Source: Cephalopachus bancanus (taxonomy: Eukaryota; Chordata; Mammalia; Primates; Tarsiidae). Taken from it: DNA of 64,000 bases. The position numbers and the translations under genes are program-made. The DNA is taken from contig JAPVLO010000003.1 of NCBI GenBank assembly GCA_027257055.1, forward strand, positions 9,861,501-9,925,500, given 5' to 3'. Positions 1-12,340 of the stretch are shown one piece after another. Under the pieces are notes generated by a model. The model searched no databases. It worked only from the letters and a program-made list of their open reading frames with translations, and was not told the origin of the DNA. How positions within the stretch are numbered: position 1 is the stretch's first letter; the number at the start of each line of letters is the position of its first letter.

Positions 1-134
1 TCCAGCTACTTCGAAGGCTGAGGCGGAAGGATCGCCGGAACCCAGCAGGTCGAGGCTGCGGTGACTGGGAGCATGCCACTGCACTCCAGTCTGGGCGACA
101 GAGTGAGACTCCAACTCAAAAAAAGAAAAAAGAA
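1..134 (+). mobile_element. Alu right arm, cut by the window edge
   Basis: Right-arm Alu sequence from the GGAAGGCTGAGGCGGAAGG box to the GACTCCAACTC tail and an A-rich end. The left arm lies outside the window. Confidence 0.9.
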
Positions 135-496
135 AATATTCATGTCTACTTTCTGCCCCACAATTCATGTTTCTGTCTCTATGAGGCAAGAATCAATAGA
201 ATATATGATGCCATTCTAAGCTGCTCTACATAAGACTGAAATGCTAATTATAGCTTATAAGTGAAACAACCCAATTCAATGGTAATACTTTTGTATAGGT
301 CCAGTGCTTAAAGTAGTCACATATAAATTTCTAATGAGAAATCTCTGCTGCTGTACTCTCAGAACTTCTAGTGTAAAATGTCTCCTGGCATCCCCTAATC
401 CAGCCTAATATATAAGGATTATATAGGAATCCATTAACCAGTCAAGCTGCTATCTACTTATAAGTACCTCTCACAGTACAGTTAAAAGCAAGTATG

Positions 497-790
497 GGCC
501 GGGCTTGGTAGCTCAGCCTGTAATCCCGCGCTTTGGGAGGCTGAAGTGAGTGGATTGCCTGAGCCCGCGGGTTTGAGACCCGCCTGGGCAATTTGGTGAG
601 ACCTCATCTCTACAATAAATCAAAAAATTAGCTGGGCGTGGTAGCGCGCGCCTGTAGTTCCAGCTACTTGGAAGGCTGAGGCGGAAGGATCCCGGAGCCC
701 AGCAGGTTGAGGCTGCAGTGGCCGGGAGCGGCACTGCACTCCAGTCTGGGCAACAGAGTGAGACTCCAACTCAAAAAAAAAAAAAAAAAA
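497..790 (+). mobile_element. Alu, full-length dimer, window-specific type
   Basis: Begins GGCCGGGCTTGGTAGCTCAGCC and ends in an A-tail. It carries the ACAATAAATC linker. The flanks GCAAGTATG and GCGAGTATG look like a target-site duplication. Confidence 0.95.
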
Positions 791-1150
791 GCGAGTATGA
801 GAAAAATTAGAAGTACTGTATTTTGTTGTATGAAATGAGATACTGTTTTATGTCCCCTTAAAAAAAAACAGGATTTTACAGCCTTCTGATGATTAATTCA
901 GAACATGTGTTTATTAGCTGAAAATCATATGTAAATATTTGTGTGTCCTTTCCATTTCATAACTATAAAAACATGTGCATGTATTTTCTAAACATAGTGA
1001 TATTTTAAACATGAGTGTGGTTTCAGTGTATGCTTACCGGTTTACTATTTGTTTTTATCTTCAGGTACAGATAGTTTGTGGTACTACTGAAAATACCTTT
1101 AATATTATTTTGATCAGAATTTGTAATATATAATCCAGTTTTAGATGATA

Positions 1151-1192
1151 AATAAAACTTTTCTAACCTCGAGACACTTTGTGTTTATTTTT
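1151..1192 (+). terminator. Candidate polyadenylation signal (FKTN end)
   Basis: AATAAA at 1151-1156 is followed within about 35 bases by a GT-rich downstream element (1177-1192), the usual layout of a mammalian cleavage and polyadenylation site. It is the best candidate for the end of the FKTN transcript. Confidence 0.4.
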
Positions 1193-1555
1193 GAAACTTA
1201 CAAATAGCAGCCACTAACATTCATAAACAATTTGGAAAAATAATAATCTTGCCACCAGTGCAATGTTTCTAAAATTCCTATCTGGGAACCCTAGAAGTCT
1301 GCATGTCTATTCTTGGGAATTCAAAAATTCTCAGTGATAAAGCCTGCCAGCCAAAGACACACCTGTAATCAAATAAAGTTAGGTTTATTAGTTTGTTGCA
1401 GCAAGAGAAAACAGCTACCAGAAGGAACCGTAACATATTTCAGGAAGAAAGAACTAGAAAGATCTTTTATAGGATTTGAGCTAAAGTCAAAATTGTGAAA
1501 AATAACTGTAGTAGTGGAGTGGAAATACCACAGGGCATGGAGTAAAAAGTTCTAG
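1176..1555. other. Unassigned intergenic stretch
   Basis: AT-rich sequence with no gene, RNA or repeat family that I recognise. Confidence 0.4.
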
Positions 1556-1559
1556 TTTG

Positions 1560-2520
1560 TGCAAATCAACAATGTCTAAAAAGAAATTACACACCATGGC
1601 CAGTAGGATTTATTTCAGGGATGCATGGCTAGTTCAGCCTTAAAACCAATCAAGTTAATACACCATGTCAGCAAACTGAAGAAGAAAATGATTCATTCAC
1701 AGAATCAGATCCTCATTCATGAGAAAAACTCTCAGCAAATTAAAAATAGAAGGGAATTACTTCAACTTAATAAAGAGCATCTACAAAAAAAAAAAGACCT
1801 GTACATCATACTTAGTAGTGAAAGACTGGATGTTTTTTGCCTAAGATTAGGAACGAGGCAAGTATATCTGCTCTTACTACTCTTATTCAATCTAATACTA
1901 GATGCTTTAGTCACTGCAATAAGGCAACAAAAAAAAAAAAAAAAAGAAAGGAAGTAAAAGATATGCAGATTAGGAAAAAAAGTTTTTTTTAACTATTTGC
2001 AGATGATTGTTTACAAGTAATCTACTAAAAAACAACAAAAAAAACCCCCAGAAAACTCCTGGAGCTAATAAGAGTTTACCACAGTGACAGTATATCAGAT
2101 CAAGATAACACCCCCAAATCAATTATTTTTCTGTACTCAACAACAAACAATGAAAAATTAAAAACAATAGTATTTACAGTCACCCCTCCCAAAAGATGAA
2201 GTAATTAGTATAAACTTAACAAAACATATACAAGATCTGTATGTTGAAAATGCTAATACCTAATCCTGAACACTGTACCCCACATCTTTAAATAAAAAAA
2301 AAAAAGAAAATCTAAGTAAATGGAGATGCATATCACCTTTATGGATTGGAAAACTTGACATAGTAAAGATGTCAGTTCTACTGAAATTGATCCATATGTT
2401 TAATTCTACTTCTGTCAAAATCTCAGCAAAGTTTTTAGTAGACATAGATAAACTTATTTTAAAATTTATGTGGTAAATTTATTTCTCTAGAATAACTCAA
2501 GAATTCTTGACAAAGAAGAA
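1560..2520 (+). mobile_element. L1 ORF2 relic (reverse transcriptase region)
   Basis: The translation at 1625-1957 shows decayed L1 ORF2 landmarks: an IHHVSKLKKK segment, then GTRQ, then LLFNLILDALVTAIRQ. A later stretch (2313-2510) matches the region after the catalytic core. Stops and frame breaks are frequent, and a short young L1 tail sits inside it at 2245-2312. Confidence 0.75.
2245..2312 (+). mobile_element. Short L1 3' end nested in the L1 relic
   Basis: About 60 bases ending CTGTACCCCACATCTTTAAAT and an A-tail, the lineage-specific L1 terminus, flanked by GAAAAT on both sides. It interrupts the older ORF2 reading. Confidence 0.7.
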
Positions 2521-2571
2521 ATAAGTGGTAGAAAGATTTGGAATCAGAAGACCTGAGTTTGTCCTTGCATT

Positions 2572-2755
2572 CTTTTTTTTCCCCACAGATGTGGGGTACA
2601 GTTCAGGGTTAGGTACGTAAGTGGTCATTGTACAAGTAAAGTGTGGGCTTCCTCTTGGTCCCCACTTTGCCTGGTTTGAGTTTGGGTACCCTTATTGATG
2701 TTATGTGTGCCCCCTCATCCCCTCATGGGGTCCCACTACTGCCAGTCCCTTTATT
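2572..2755 (-). mobile_element. L1 3' end, reverse orientation
   Basis: A T-run is followed by the reverse complement of the L1 terminus (GTGGGGTACAGTTCAGGGTTAGGTA) and a diverged copy of the L1 3' UTR polypurine region. Confidence 0.75.
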
Positions 2756-2880
2756 ATGATAACATTTTAATAGATATCCCATCTACTCTTATAAGGGAAA
2801 TGCAAATTACAACCACGTGATATCTTTGTACACTTATGAGAAAGACTAAAATTAATAACACCAGATCCTGCTAGTTGTTT
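2756..2880 (+). mobile_element. Old L1 ORF2 end fragment
   Basis: GGGAAATGCAAATTACAACC and the following bases match the conserved end of L1 ORF2. It is short and diverged. Confidence 0.55.
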
Positions 2881-2925
2881 CTTTTATGATTTTCTTTTTG
2901 TGTACTATGCACCATTTGTTTTTAT

Positions 2926-3480
2926 GTGGGGGACCCAAAAGAACTGGAATTTATTTATAAGACATTTTGTATTCTTACATGTTTAAAACTTGGGTCACTC
3001 TGCATTTGATGCATTATACCTATTGAGATACTTCTTCCCCTGCTCAAAACAGTTTTTGAGCTTGTTAATTTTGATGCCTTTTATTGCTTCTGCCATTTTT
3101 TGTTTCACCTCTTCCACATCGGCAAAATATTTTCCCTTTGAGTACTTTTTTCAGCTAGTGAAACAAAAAAACATTGCTCAGGGAAAGATCAGATGGGAGG
3201 AGGTCAAGCTATTTTTGGTCAAAAACTACTGAACATTCAGCACGGTGTGAGCAGGTGCATTGTCATGGTGGAATAGCCACTCACCTGTTTGCCACAACTC
3301 AGACATTTCTTCCACAAATCATTATGCAAACTTCTCAAAACGTTCAGGTAAAACTTTGATTGACCGTTTGATCTGGTGGAACAAGTTCCTAGTGTATTAT
3401 AAGGAGCCTGCCCTCCAAAAGACAATTCAGAGGTGTTTTTTTTTGGCTCCTCTCTCATATATGATTTTACCAAAGAGTGT
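2926..3480 (-). mobile_element. Mariner-like transposon, 3' half, degraded
   Basis: The reverse-strand translation recovers mariner transposase landmarks across several frames: an HHDNAPAHT-like block near 3,250-3,290, a VLKGK-FADVEEVKQKMAEA block near 3,060-3,150, then the terminal region. It begins with the inverted-terminal-like GGGGGACCCAAAA at 2929-2940. Internal stops make it dead. A second copy of the same family is at 43,085-43,363. Confidence 0.7.
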
Positions 3481-3971
<491 letters not shown>

Positions 3972-4000
3972 TAATCTAAAACTTCTCTTTTTAAAAAAAA

Positions 4001-4145
4001 TCAGAGTCTTATTCTGTCACTCACACTGGAGTGCAATGGCATGATCATGACTCATCACAGCCTCCACCTCCTGGGCTCAAGCAATCCTCCTGCATTGGCA
4101 TCCCAGAGTCCAAGGATTATAGGCACAAGCCACCACACTTGGCCT
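4001..4145 (-). mobile_element. Old Alu-type monomer
   Basis: 7SL-derived sequence from CAGAGTCTTATTCTGTCAC to CACCACACTTGGCC on the reverse strand. It is diverged and resembles early free-monomer or AluJ types. Confidence 0.75.
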
Positions 4146-4554
4146 AATCCAAAATTTCTAAATTCAATTTTTTTTCTCTAGTTAGTCTCAGTAATTTGGA
4201 GGATATTTGCTAGTGAATTTTGCAAGAAAAGTAATTGGGTGGCCAGTTTTCTGGAAATTTTATACCACCAGATGTCTTTCAGGTATCTTATAAGAATAAC
4301 AGTCTTATAGGTGGAGCGTGGAAGAGTATGTTTTGGAGCCTTAACTGGCCAACCTTCTAATCCATCCAGATCCTGATTAGCAGAAAAAACAAATTTCTGG
4401 CAAGTTTGTTCATAAACAAAGGAAAAGCTCTTCTTTTAGGATGATGTCTTCTTCTATTATTACCACAAAATTGTAATTGGCTAGGACCCATCTTTCCCCC
4501 ATGTCCTAGTGGTAGACCAGAGAACACCTGGAGCATTCTGAGATGCTGCAAATG

Positions 4555-4694
4555 ATCTGTATATGTAGCCACCAGCTACATGTGACTGAGTACTTGAAAT
4601 GTGGCAAGTGTAACTAAATAACTAAATATTTAATTTTAATATATTCAAATAGTATGCTGTAGCTAGTGGCTAGACATGTATGTTAGATAGTGCA

Positions 4695-4700
<6 letters not shown>
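4555..4700. mobile_element. hAT-type non-autonomous DNA transposon relic
   Basis: The stretch contains AGCTACATGTGACTGAGTAC near one end and TAGTGGCTAGACATG...GATAGTGCAGAT near the other, the typical ends of a mammalian MER1/Charlie-like element. The subfamily is uncertain. Confidence 0.5.
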
Positions 4701-5940
<1,240 letters not shown>

Positions 5941-6083
5941 GAAGTGGGAAACTGCCAGAGAAGGGGAGCTACTGCAAGTACCCTCATCAACAAGGGTACC
6001 TGCATAATGAACATTTGTATACCTAACCCTGAATTGTACCCCGCATCTTTAAAATTAAAAATTAAAACACAAATACAAGGAGG
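5941..6083 (+). mobile_element. L1 3' UTR tail, 5'-truncated
   Basis: GTGGGAAACTGCCAGAG through CCTAACCCTGAATTGTACCC to an A-rich tail. AAATACAA occurs on both sides as a possible target-site duplication. Confidence 0.8.
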
Positions 6084-7300
6084 AGGCAAGGAGCAGTCTG
6101 GGGGAACTGAATATTCTGCTATGAAGTTTAGATAAGGGAAAGTAGAGGAGTTTTGGGTAGGAGCAAGTTGCCTTCGGCAAACACTTTTGGCTTGATTACT
6201 ACTCTATTGACACTGTACAAAGGGCTGAGGTTCCACACACATTCATAAAGCCCCTTCAAGGCCAGAGCAGGGATTTAGGAGAATTCAGATTCACTGAGAC
6301 TGATCCTAGGGACCCTTGGAATCATGACAGATGTAGGGACAGAGGACAGAAGCTTAGCCAGATGGGCATAGGACCCTAGGTGACTCAAGTAAGGATTTCT
6401 CAGCCAGTGCCAGACACGGACACAGGGAGTCCAGGGGCAGGAAGTGCTTGAGGCCAAGTGAAGTTTGGTGCTGGTCAGGGAGGTGGAGATCAAGAGCAGT
6501 GCTGCAAGCCACAGAGAGGAAGTGTGATGGGACGAGGCAGGATCTTATCCAGAGGGCTCCAGGGAATTAGAACCGGCCTTTGAGAGCTAAGATGAAAGCT
6601 CAGTTTCATGAATTGGGGCAGAAGAACTAGTAGTGAGGCTCTAGGCTGTGGGCAAGACATGGAGGAAATTTTTTGAACATGGGAGAGAGTAGAGACCAAT
6701 GGCCAGTGCTAGACCTGGGCACCACAGTGCAGGCAGCGTGAGAGATGTGAAGAGGCTGGAGACTTTTCTACACCTGCTGCTTCAGTTAGAAATGAGGATG
6801 GACAGGATAGACTCCCTACGTGGGAATGTCATGGGGCTTAACTAGGAGCTGTGGAGAGCAGAAACCAGGAAGGGAGATAAGCTTCGTAGAGATTTAAATT
6901 CTGGGTCTCAGCTTGGTCCTCATTTCCCCACTGCTCACCTCTGGAGACTATGGGCTCCAAAGGGTGACAAGTAGTTGCTCTAGTGGCACTGGGAGCCGAG
7001 TCAGATTCTGCTGCCTGGGCCAGAGAACTCAAGTAGGGCCTGCTAGCTAATGGAACCTGGGCCAGCCTATAATCCCTACAGAGACCATAGGGACAGTGAG
7101 TGGGAGGGGAGCCAGGCACAGATTGTATCTTGTTAAACAAGTCTGCTTTGGCTACAGTGTGAGTCACTAACAGGTCTGAAACCCCAGTTGGTTACCTATT
7201 TATTTCAAACAATTTGCAAATAAACCAAATCTCCACCAGCTGAAAAGGTGGATGTGCTCTTGGATAGTGCAGAAGTATCTCTATTATAAAAAACAAAGGT
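6084..7300. other. Unassigned purine-rich stretch
   Basis: Moderately GC-rich, purine-rich sequence. The open frames here are short and lack recognisable domains. It may be an old LTR or unique DNA; I could not assign it. Confidence 0.3.
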
Positions 7301-7301
7301 A

Positions 7302-7592
<291 letters not shown>

Positions 7593-8760
7593 GGTAAGAC
7601 AAAACTTTCCTCTAGGTTTTTTGATTGGTTGCACTAAGGTGACATCCTCTAATTTTCCTAATAAGCCCAACATCTGCTGGATTTGAGGGGAAAGGGGGTA
7701 CCTCCCTCAATCCCCGGGTGTGTGTGTTTGATTTAGGATTTGTCAGTCTGGGAAGCTGAGGGCTCTGGACAGCTTGAGCCTGTCAGATTTCCCCCACCTG
7801 CCTGAAATGTGGTCCAGGGAGCAGAGGCCCCTCCCCAGCCCAATCGTGCACCTTCACTCTCAGTCCCTGGAGCTGTGGCCTTTATTTCAAGTCTGGTCCC
7901 CAGGGATTTGAGTGGGAAATGAGTACAGCTGATAAGCCTGGCAGTATTGACTTTATGGGGAATATTCAATGAATTTGCTTTCTGCAAGGAGGCTGCACTC
8001 TTATCTGCAGCCCACAGAGCATCTAAATCCTCATCTAGAGGACCCGTTGATGAGTCATGTCTCTTATACAAAGACAGAGAATAAAGAGCAAAGGGGACTC
8101 CTACCCACCCCTTTCTTTTCTCCAGTACCTGGTCCTCCCCAACCACCCCCTCCCCTCACTTTCCCCACTGCCCTTGGGTTTACTGGCCGAAAACAGAACA
8201 CTCACAGCTCCAGGCCTACAGAGTCCAGGCCAAGCCAGCCTGGTCTTGGGAGGTCGGCAGCTGGGCACACCCAGGACTGTGTTGGTAACTATGGGACGCT
8301 CACTTGGAGTAGCTATGTGCACCGCTTTATGCTGCAATGGTCAACATTTGCTCTGTACAGAAATACCCGCCTGGCTCTAACACCAGGTGTCTTGGAGAGG
8401 AAATGTGGGTGTTTGGGTGTTACCAAGGGGTGCTGATCTGGGGTGCTGGAGAGTAGAAATTGATTATAGAAGGAAGGCCTGAAGCTCAAGAGAAGTTTTC
8501 TTTCTCGTCTGACTTCTCCCTCATCTGGTCCTGGGCTTTGTTTGTTCCAGTATTCGAAGGAAGTAAATGCTTCTTAGCGGCACAGGACCCAAGTAACTTG
8601 AAGGAGAGAGGTAGAAACCAGAATGCTGGATTGGGCAGATGAAAGGAAAAAACAGAAATGTGCCCTTTGGAGGAAATCAAAGGCTATGTCTCATCTAGCT
8701 TTTGCATAGAGTTTTTCTGGTAATACAAGTAACTATGGTTTCTTTAGATTCCTATTACCA
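7593..8760. other. Non-repetitive stretch with a possible regulatory cluster
   Basis: No transposon is recognised. The longer open frames (for example 7969-8436 +) have no domain and overlap several other frames, so I do not treat them as genes. A GATA, E-box and AP-1 cluster is listed separately. Confidence 0.4.
7927..8057. promoter_or_regulatory. Candidate GATA / E-box / AP-1 cluster
   Basis: CAGCTGATAAG (7928-7938), an E-box overlapping a GATA site, is followed by CTTATCT (8000-8006, GATA on the reverse strand) and TGAGTCA (8051-8057) in non-repeat DNA 14 kb upstream of TAL2. GATA factors are known regulators of the TAL family. Activity here is inference. Confidence 0.3.
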
Positions 8761-8764
8761 CTAT

Positions 8765-8965
8765 TTTTTAGTATTTACTCCAAATCACTAACTTTACATA
8801 CATTAGCTCATGGATCTTCACAATAACTCATGAAGCTGATATTATTTCGAATTTACAGCTGAGAAAATTGAGTTGGGAAGAAGTTAGTAACTTGCCCAGG
8901 ATGACAGCTGTTATCAAATCAGGGGATGCAGACCACCAGTCAGTCTGCCTCCAAAGCCAAGTCAA
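8765..8965 (-). mobile_element. MIR
   Basis: Reverse-strand MIR core: TTACAGCTGAGAAAATTGAG followed by AGTAACTTGCCCAGGATGACA. Confidence 0.65.
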
Positions 8966-8999
8966 AGGTCTTCTCTTAGCTAACATATTAAACTGCCTA

Positions 9000-9180
9000 C
9001 CATTTGACATTTCTCAATATCTTATCTCACTTAATCCACAGCAAATCAATGAGTGTTATTCCTATTTTAGAGGAAATAGGCTCAGAAAGATATCACTACC
9101 TGACCGCCACAAACCCATATATATCAAGGACTCCAGTCTACAAAGCCTAGCATCTCTCCTTCTCTGTCATGACTAGGGCA
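9000..9180 (-). mobile_element. MIR, diverged
   Basis: CACTTAATCCACAGCAAATC and TTTTAGAGGAAATAGGCTCAG have the layout of a reverse-strand MIR. Confidence 0.45.
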
Positions 9181-9738
9181 AGGCCTCAGAGAAGTTTTAA
9201 AATGGTGTCGAAACAACCAAATCTCCCTTTTTTTAATGAGAGAAGACCAAAGCTCTCACCCCTCTGATCCTTCTCCCATTCCTCAGGCAGAGATGTGGGT
9301 CATGTCAGTCTATTTCTCCTTTTTAGGTTCCTTGGGTTTCGAAGTCACTTACTTTCATCTGCAGCTTGATAATTTTATTTAGAGGAAGTTGGAGTGAGGG
9401 GGGCAGGAAGACCCTGAAGGATGTGAGCTGTTCACTAAGTTGCTTTATGATGAAGTGGCATGAACATCCATGAAAATTTGCAGCCTCTACTGGCTCTGGA
9501 AAGATGTCTTAGAACCACTAGTAAAACAGTGGTATGCTGAAGGCTTGTGTCTTTGCATGTACTTATTAGTATTTAGTTTATTGGGAGCAATATTTTATTT
9601 TGTCTAGGATACTTCTTGTTACGTACCTTTAGAATTAATAGCTATAATTTTTCATATTGAATAAGAAAACTTGAGTGAAATGCCTAGCATGACACCTAGG
9701 GTTGAATAATGGAAGCAGATAATTCGGTGCCTGGCCCA
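9181..9738. other. Unassigned intergenic stretch
   Basis: No gene or clear repeat is seen. Confidence 0.35.
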
Positions 9739-9860
9739 GAGTTGATGCTTAGTGCCACCCACCCTAAGTCAAGCCATCATCAGCTCTTGCCTACATTCTT
9801 GTTATGGCCTCCTAACTAGTCCCCCTGATGGCCTCTCTTGCCCCTCTTCAAGCAGCAGAC
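9739..9860 (+). mobile_element. L2 fragment
   Basis: TTGCCTACATTCTTGTTATGG and CCTCCTAACTAGTC resemble the L2 3' region. Confidence 0.5.
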
Positions 9861-10024
9861 AAAATATCCGTCTCTACTTATTACAGCAATCATCAAGAAA
9901 CAAACAAAATAAAACACCCTTCCATGGCCTTGGAAGCATTTATCTCACAGAAACAAGCTTTGTGTCTGCTGACAGAAGGCAGGGCAGGCTGGAGGTAGCT
10001 GTTTGGAGAAATAAGTCAGAGCTT

Positions 10025-10165
10025 TCTTGCATTCATTCAACAAAAGTCTGATCAAGCAGCTTTTATATGCAGTGAGCACAGTTCCTGGGGTCTAGTGATT
10101 AATGAAATTAAGTCCTTGTCCTCATGAAGTTTATAATGTAGCAAGTAAGCTAGAATGAGATTTGT
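10025..10165. mobile_element. Old mammalian interspersed repeat, family unassigned
   Basis: The pattern CATTCATTCAACAAA, then CAGTGAGCACAGTTCC and CCTCATGAAGTTTATAATGTAG is common in mammalian genomes. I cannot name the family with confidence. Confidence 0.45.
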
Positions 10166-10233
10166 TTTGAAGAATTCAACATGGAGATGGGGGCTCCTTT
10201 AAAAAAGAAAGAGTAAAAGAAAATGTAAGTTTA

Positions 10234-10505
10234 GCCGGGCTTGGTGGCTCAGCCTGTAATCCCCCGCCTTGGGAGGCTGAGGTGAGTGAATTGCCTGAGC
10301 CCGTGGGTTCGAGACCCGCCTGGGCAACTTGGTGAGACCTCATCTCTACAATAAATTAAAATGAGCCAGGCATGGTAGCACACGCCTGTAGTTCCAGCTA
10401 CTTGGAAGGCTGAGGCAGAAGGATCGCCGAAGCCCAGCAGGTTGAGGCTGCGGCCGCGCTGCACTCCAGTCTGGGCAACAGAGTGAGACTCCAACTCAAA
10501 AAAAA
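10234..10505 (+). mobile_element. Alu, near full-length dimer
   Basis: GCCGGGCTTGGTGGCTCAGCC to CCAACTC plus A-tail. The right arm lacks the GTGGCCGGGAG stretch, so it is shortened. Confidence 0.93.
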
Positions 10506-10509
10506 TATT

Positions 10510-11480
10510 TATTTATTTAATGAATGTGTATAAAAGCATTTTATCTTTCAAACAAACAAAATACCTTCTTTTCTGGAATCTATAAAACATTTGTAAAAGT
10601 CAATTATATGTTTTACCAAAGAGAAATATACTGCAGTAAAATAAGAAATTAATAGCAAGTATTTGCCAAAATATACAATAAGAAAATTTCAAAACGCTTT
10701 CCAAAATAAAAAATAAACAATGGACTTCAGAAATGAATGACAATGTTACTGCAAGTGGAAACACAGGATACCACCAAAAGTGTATCAGAAGAAACTTCAT
10801 AGTCTGAAGTGCTTTTCTCAATAAACAAGAATGAATAAAAATAAGTAAACATTCAATTCAAGAATGAGAGAGTAGAGAAGAAACACAAACAAAAAAGATT
10901 TAATAAAGATATACTAGAGGCCAGGCTCAGTGGCTCAGCCTGTAATCCCAGCACTTTGGGAGGCCAAGACGAATGGATTGCCTGAGCCTGCGGGTTCGAG
11001 ACCCGCCGGGGCAACTTGGTGAGACCTCATCTCTACAATAAATAAAAAATTAACCGGCCGTGGTAGCATGCACCTGTAGTTCCATCTACTTGAAAGGTTG
11101 AGGCAGAAGAATTGCCAGAATCCAGCAGGTCGAGGCTGTGGTGGCCAGGAGCATGCCACTGCACTCCAGTCTGGGCAACAGAGTGAGACTCCAACTCAAA
11201 AAAAAAAAAAGATATACTAGAAATTAATGCATTACAACATCATAAAAATGATAAATGAATCCCAGATCTACGTTTTTAAGAGGAATAAAATGGACAAATT
11301 TTACAAAGCTGATCAAAGAGAGACAGGAGTTATACACACATAACAGGCATGAGAAAGGGGATAACACAAATATAGAGATTTTTAAAAATACTTGAGAAAT
11401 TGTACATAACACTCTGCTAATGAATCTGAAAATGTCAAAATTTATGTCAAAATACTAAAACTGATTTAAGAAGAGATAGA
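10510..11480 (+). mobile_element. Old L1 ORF2 relic, split by an Alu
   Basis: AT-rich sequence on both sides of the Alu at 10919-11210. The part at 11,270-11,340 reads as a decayed segment resembling KPLAKLIKEK-type ORF2 sequence. Frames are broken throughout. Confidence 0.5.
10919..11210 (+). mobile_element. Alu, full-length dimer with target-site duplication
   Basis: GGCCAGGCTCAGTGGCTCAGCC to the A-tail. AAGATATACTAGA is present at 10906-10918 and again at 11209-11221. Confidence 0.96.
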
Positions 11481-11739
11481 GGCTGGCCACAGTGCCTCAC
11501 ACCTGTAATCCCAGCACTTTGGGAGACTGAGGCAAAAGGATTGCTTGAGCCCAAAAGTTCGAGATCAGCCTAAGCAGCATAGTGAGATTTCATCTCACAA
11601 AAAATTAGCTGGGCACGGTGGTGTGTGCCTGTAGTCCCAGATACTTGGGATGCTGAGGTGGAAGGATTGCCTGAGTCCAGGAGTTCAAGGTTGGGAGACA
11701 AAGTGAGACCTGGACTCAAAAAACCAAAAAGCAAAAAAA
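11481..11739 (+). mobile_element. Older dimeric Alu
   Basis: GGCTGGCCACAGTGCCTCACACC through CTGGACTC and an interrupted A-tail. It lacks the ACAATAAATC linker, so it is older or of another subfamily. Confidence 0.85.
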
Positions 11740-11849
11740 CAACAGAACACTGAAGTACAAAACCCACCTAAAAGGATTTACTAATTATATTAAATATCAA
11801 GAAATGGCTAATTCATATGATGAATAAACTGATAGGTGCATGCACAGTA

Positions 11850-11910
11850 GGTGGATGGAAGAAGGAATGGATAGATAGCTGGATAAATGGAGAGATGGGT
11901 GGATGGATTG
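11850..11910. repeat. Degenerate (GGAT)n tract
   Basis: Imperfect GGAT/GATA-type tetranucleotide repeats. Confidence 0.7.
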
Positions 11911-12099
11911 GGGCCTCAGTACACAGAACCGGATATTGGTAAAGGACTTAGAACAGGGGAAGAAGGGAGTTTTAAGAGTGGGAAAGGCTTTTGCTTGACC
12001 TCCAGCCAAGACAACCTTGGCTCACACCCACCTGGGCTGACAGGAAGTCTCAGGTTTGGTCTCTCCTGAAACCGACAGCCCTTGCATACAGGACAGGGC

Positions 12100-12340
12100 T
12101 AATCCAGACAGATCAATTAAGCCTGCAGAACCAGATAGCCTGACAGCACCCAGACTCTTCTAGCGACCTGCCCTTCCCTCCCCAGTCCCCTGTACCCTCC
12201 CCAGGAGCTCACAGGTGCAGTCTCTCCAGGGGGTGATGAGAGCCATGAATAGTAAGGGTTTTAGCTCAAGCACACAGAGGCGTTTAGCTGCCCAAACTTA
12301 ATCCCCCAATAATCGGATTATGTAAATTCCTACTTCAACC
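12100..12340 (+). promoter_or_regulatory. Element A: candidate homeodomain-rich enhancer, 10 kb upstream of TAL2
   Basis: This non-repeat segment shares four ordered blocks with element B at 34,028-34,330. They are ATCCAGACAGATCAATTAA (12102-12120, 17 of 19 bases shared), CAGTCCCCTGT (12183-12193, 11 of 11), CAGGTGCA (12212-12219, 8 of 8) and a 28-base block starting TAATCGGATTATG (12310-12337, 24 of 28). TAATCGGATTA is the reverse complement of TAATCCGATTA, the palindromic dimer site favoured by K50 paired-type homeodomains such as OTX, PITX and GSC. Two extra TAATCC half-sites lie at 12100-12105 and 12299-12304, and octamer-like ATGTAAAT (12320-12327) abuts the palindrome. Enhancer function and a TAL2 target are inference. 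An ancient repeat family is the main alternative. Confidence 0.5.

Larger units (their letters stand above)
1..1172 (+). other. FKTN: Probable 3' UTR tail of FKTN (fukutin)
   Basis: No coding sequence is visible here. The assignment is by inference. TAL2 and TMEM38B are recognised downstream, and in human the next gene upstream of TAL2 on the same strand is FKTN, which has a long 3' UTR ending roughly 21 kb before TAL2 (from memory). The stretch ends at a canonical AATAAA (1151-1156) followed by a GT-rich segment, and the distance from there to TAL2 (about 21 kb) fits. It contains two Alu copies (1-134 and 497-790). It could instead be plain intergenic DNA with a chance signal. Confidence 0.4.

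Noticed and set aside
7969..8436. 155-codon and overlapping 107- and 137-codon frames
   Set aside because: Three frames overlap on both strands with no domain or codon pattern to choose between them. Compositional, probably not coding.
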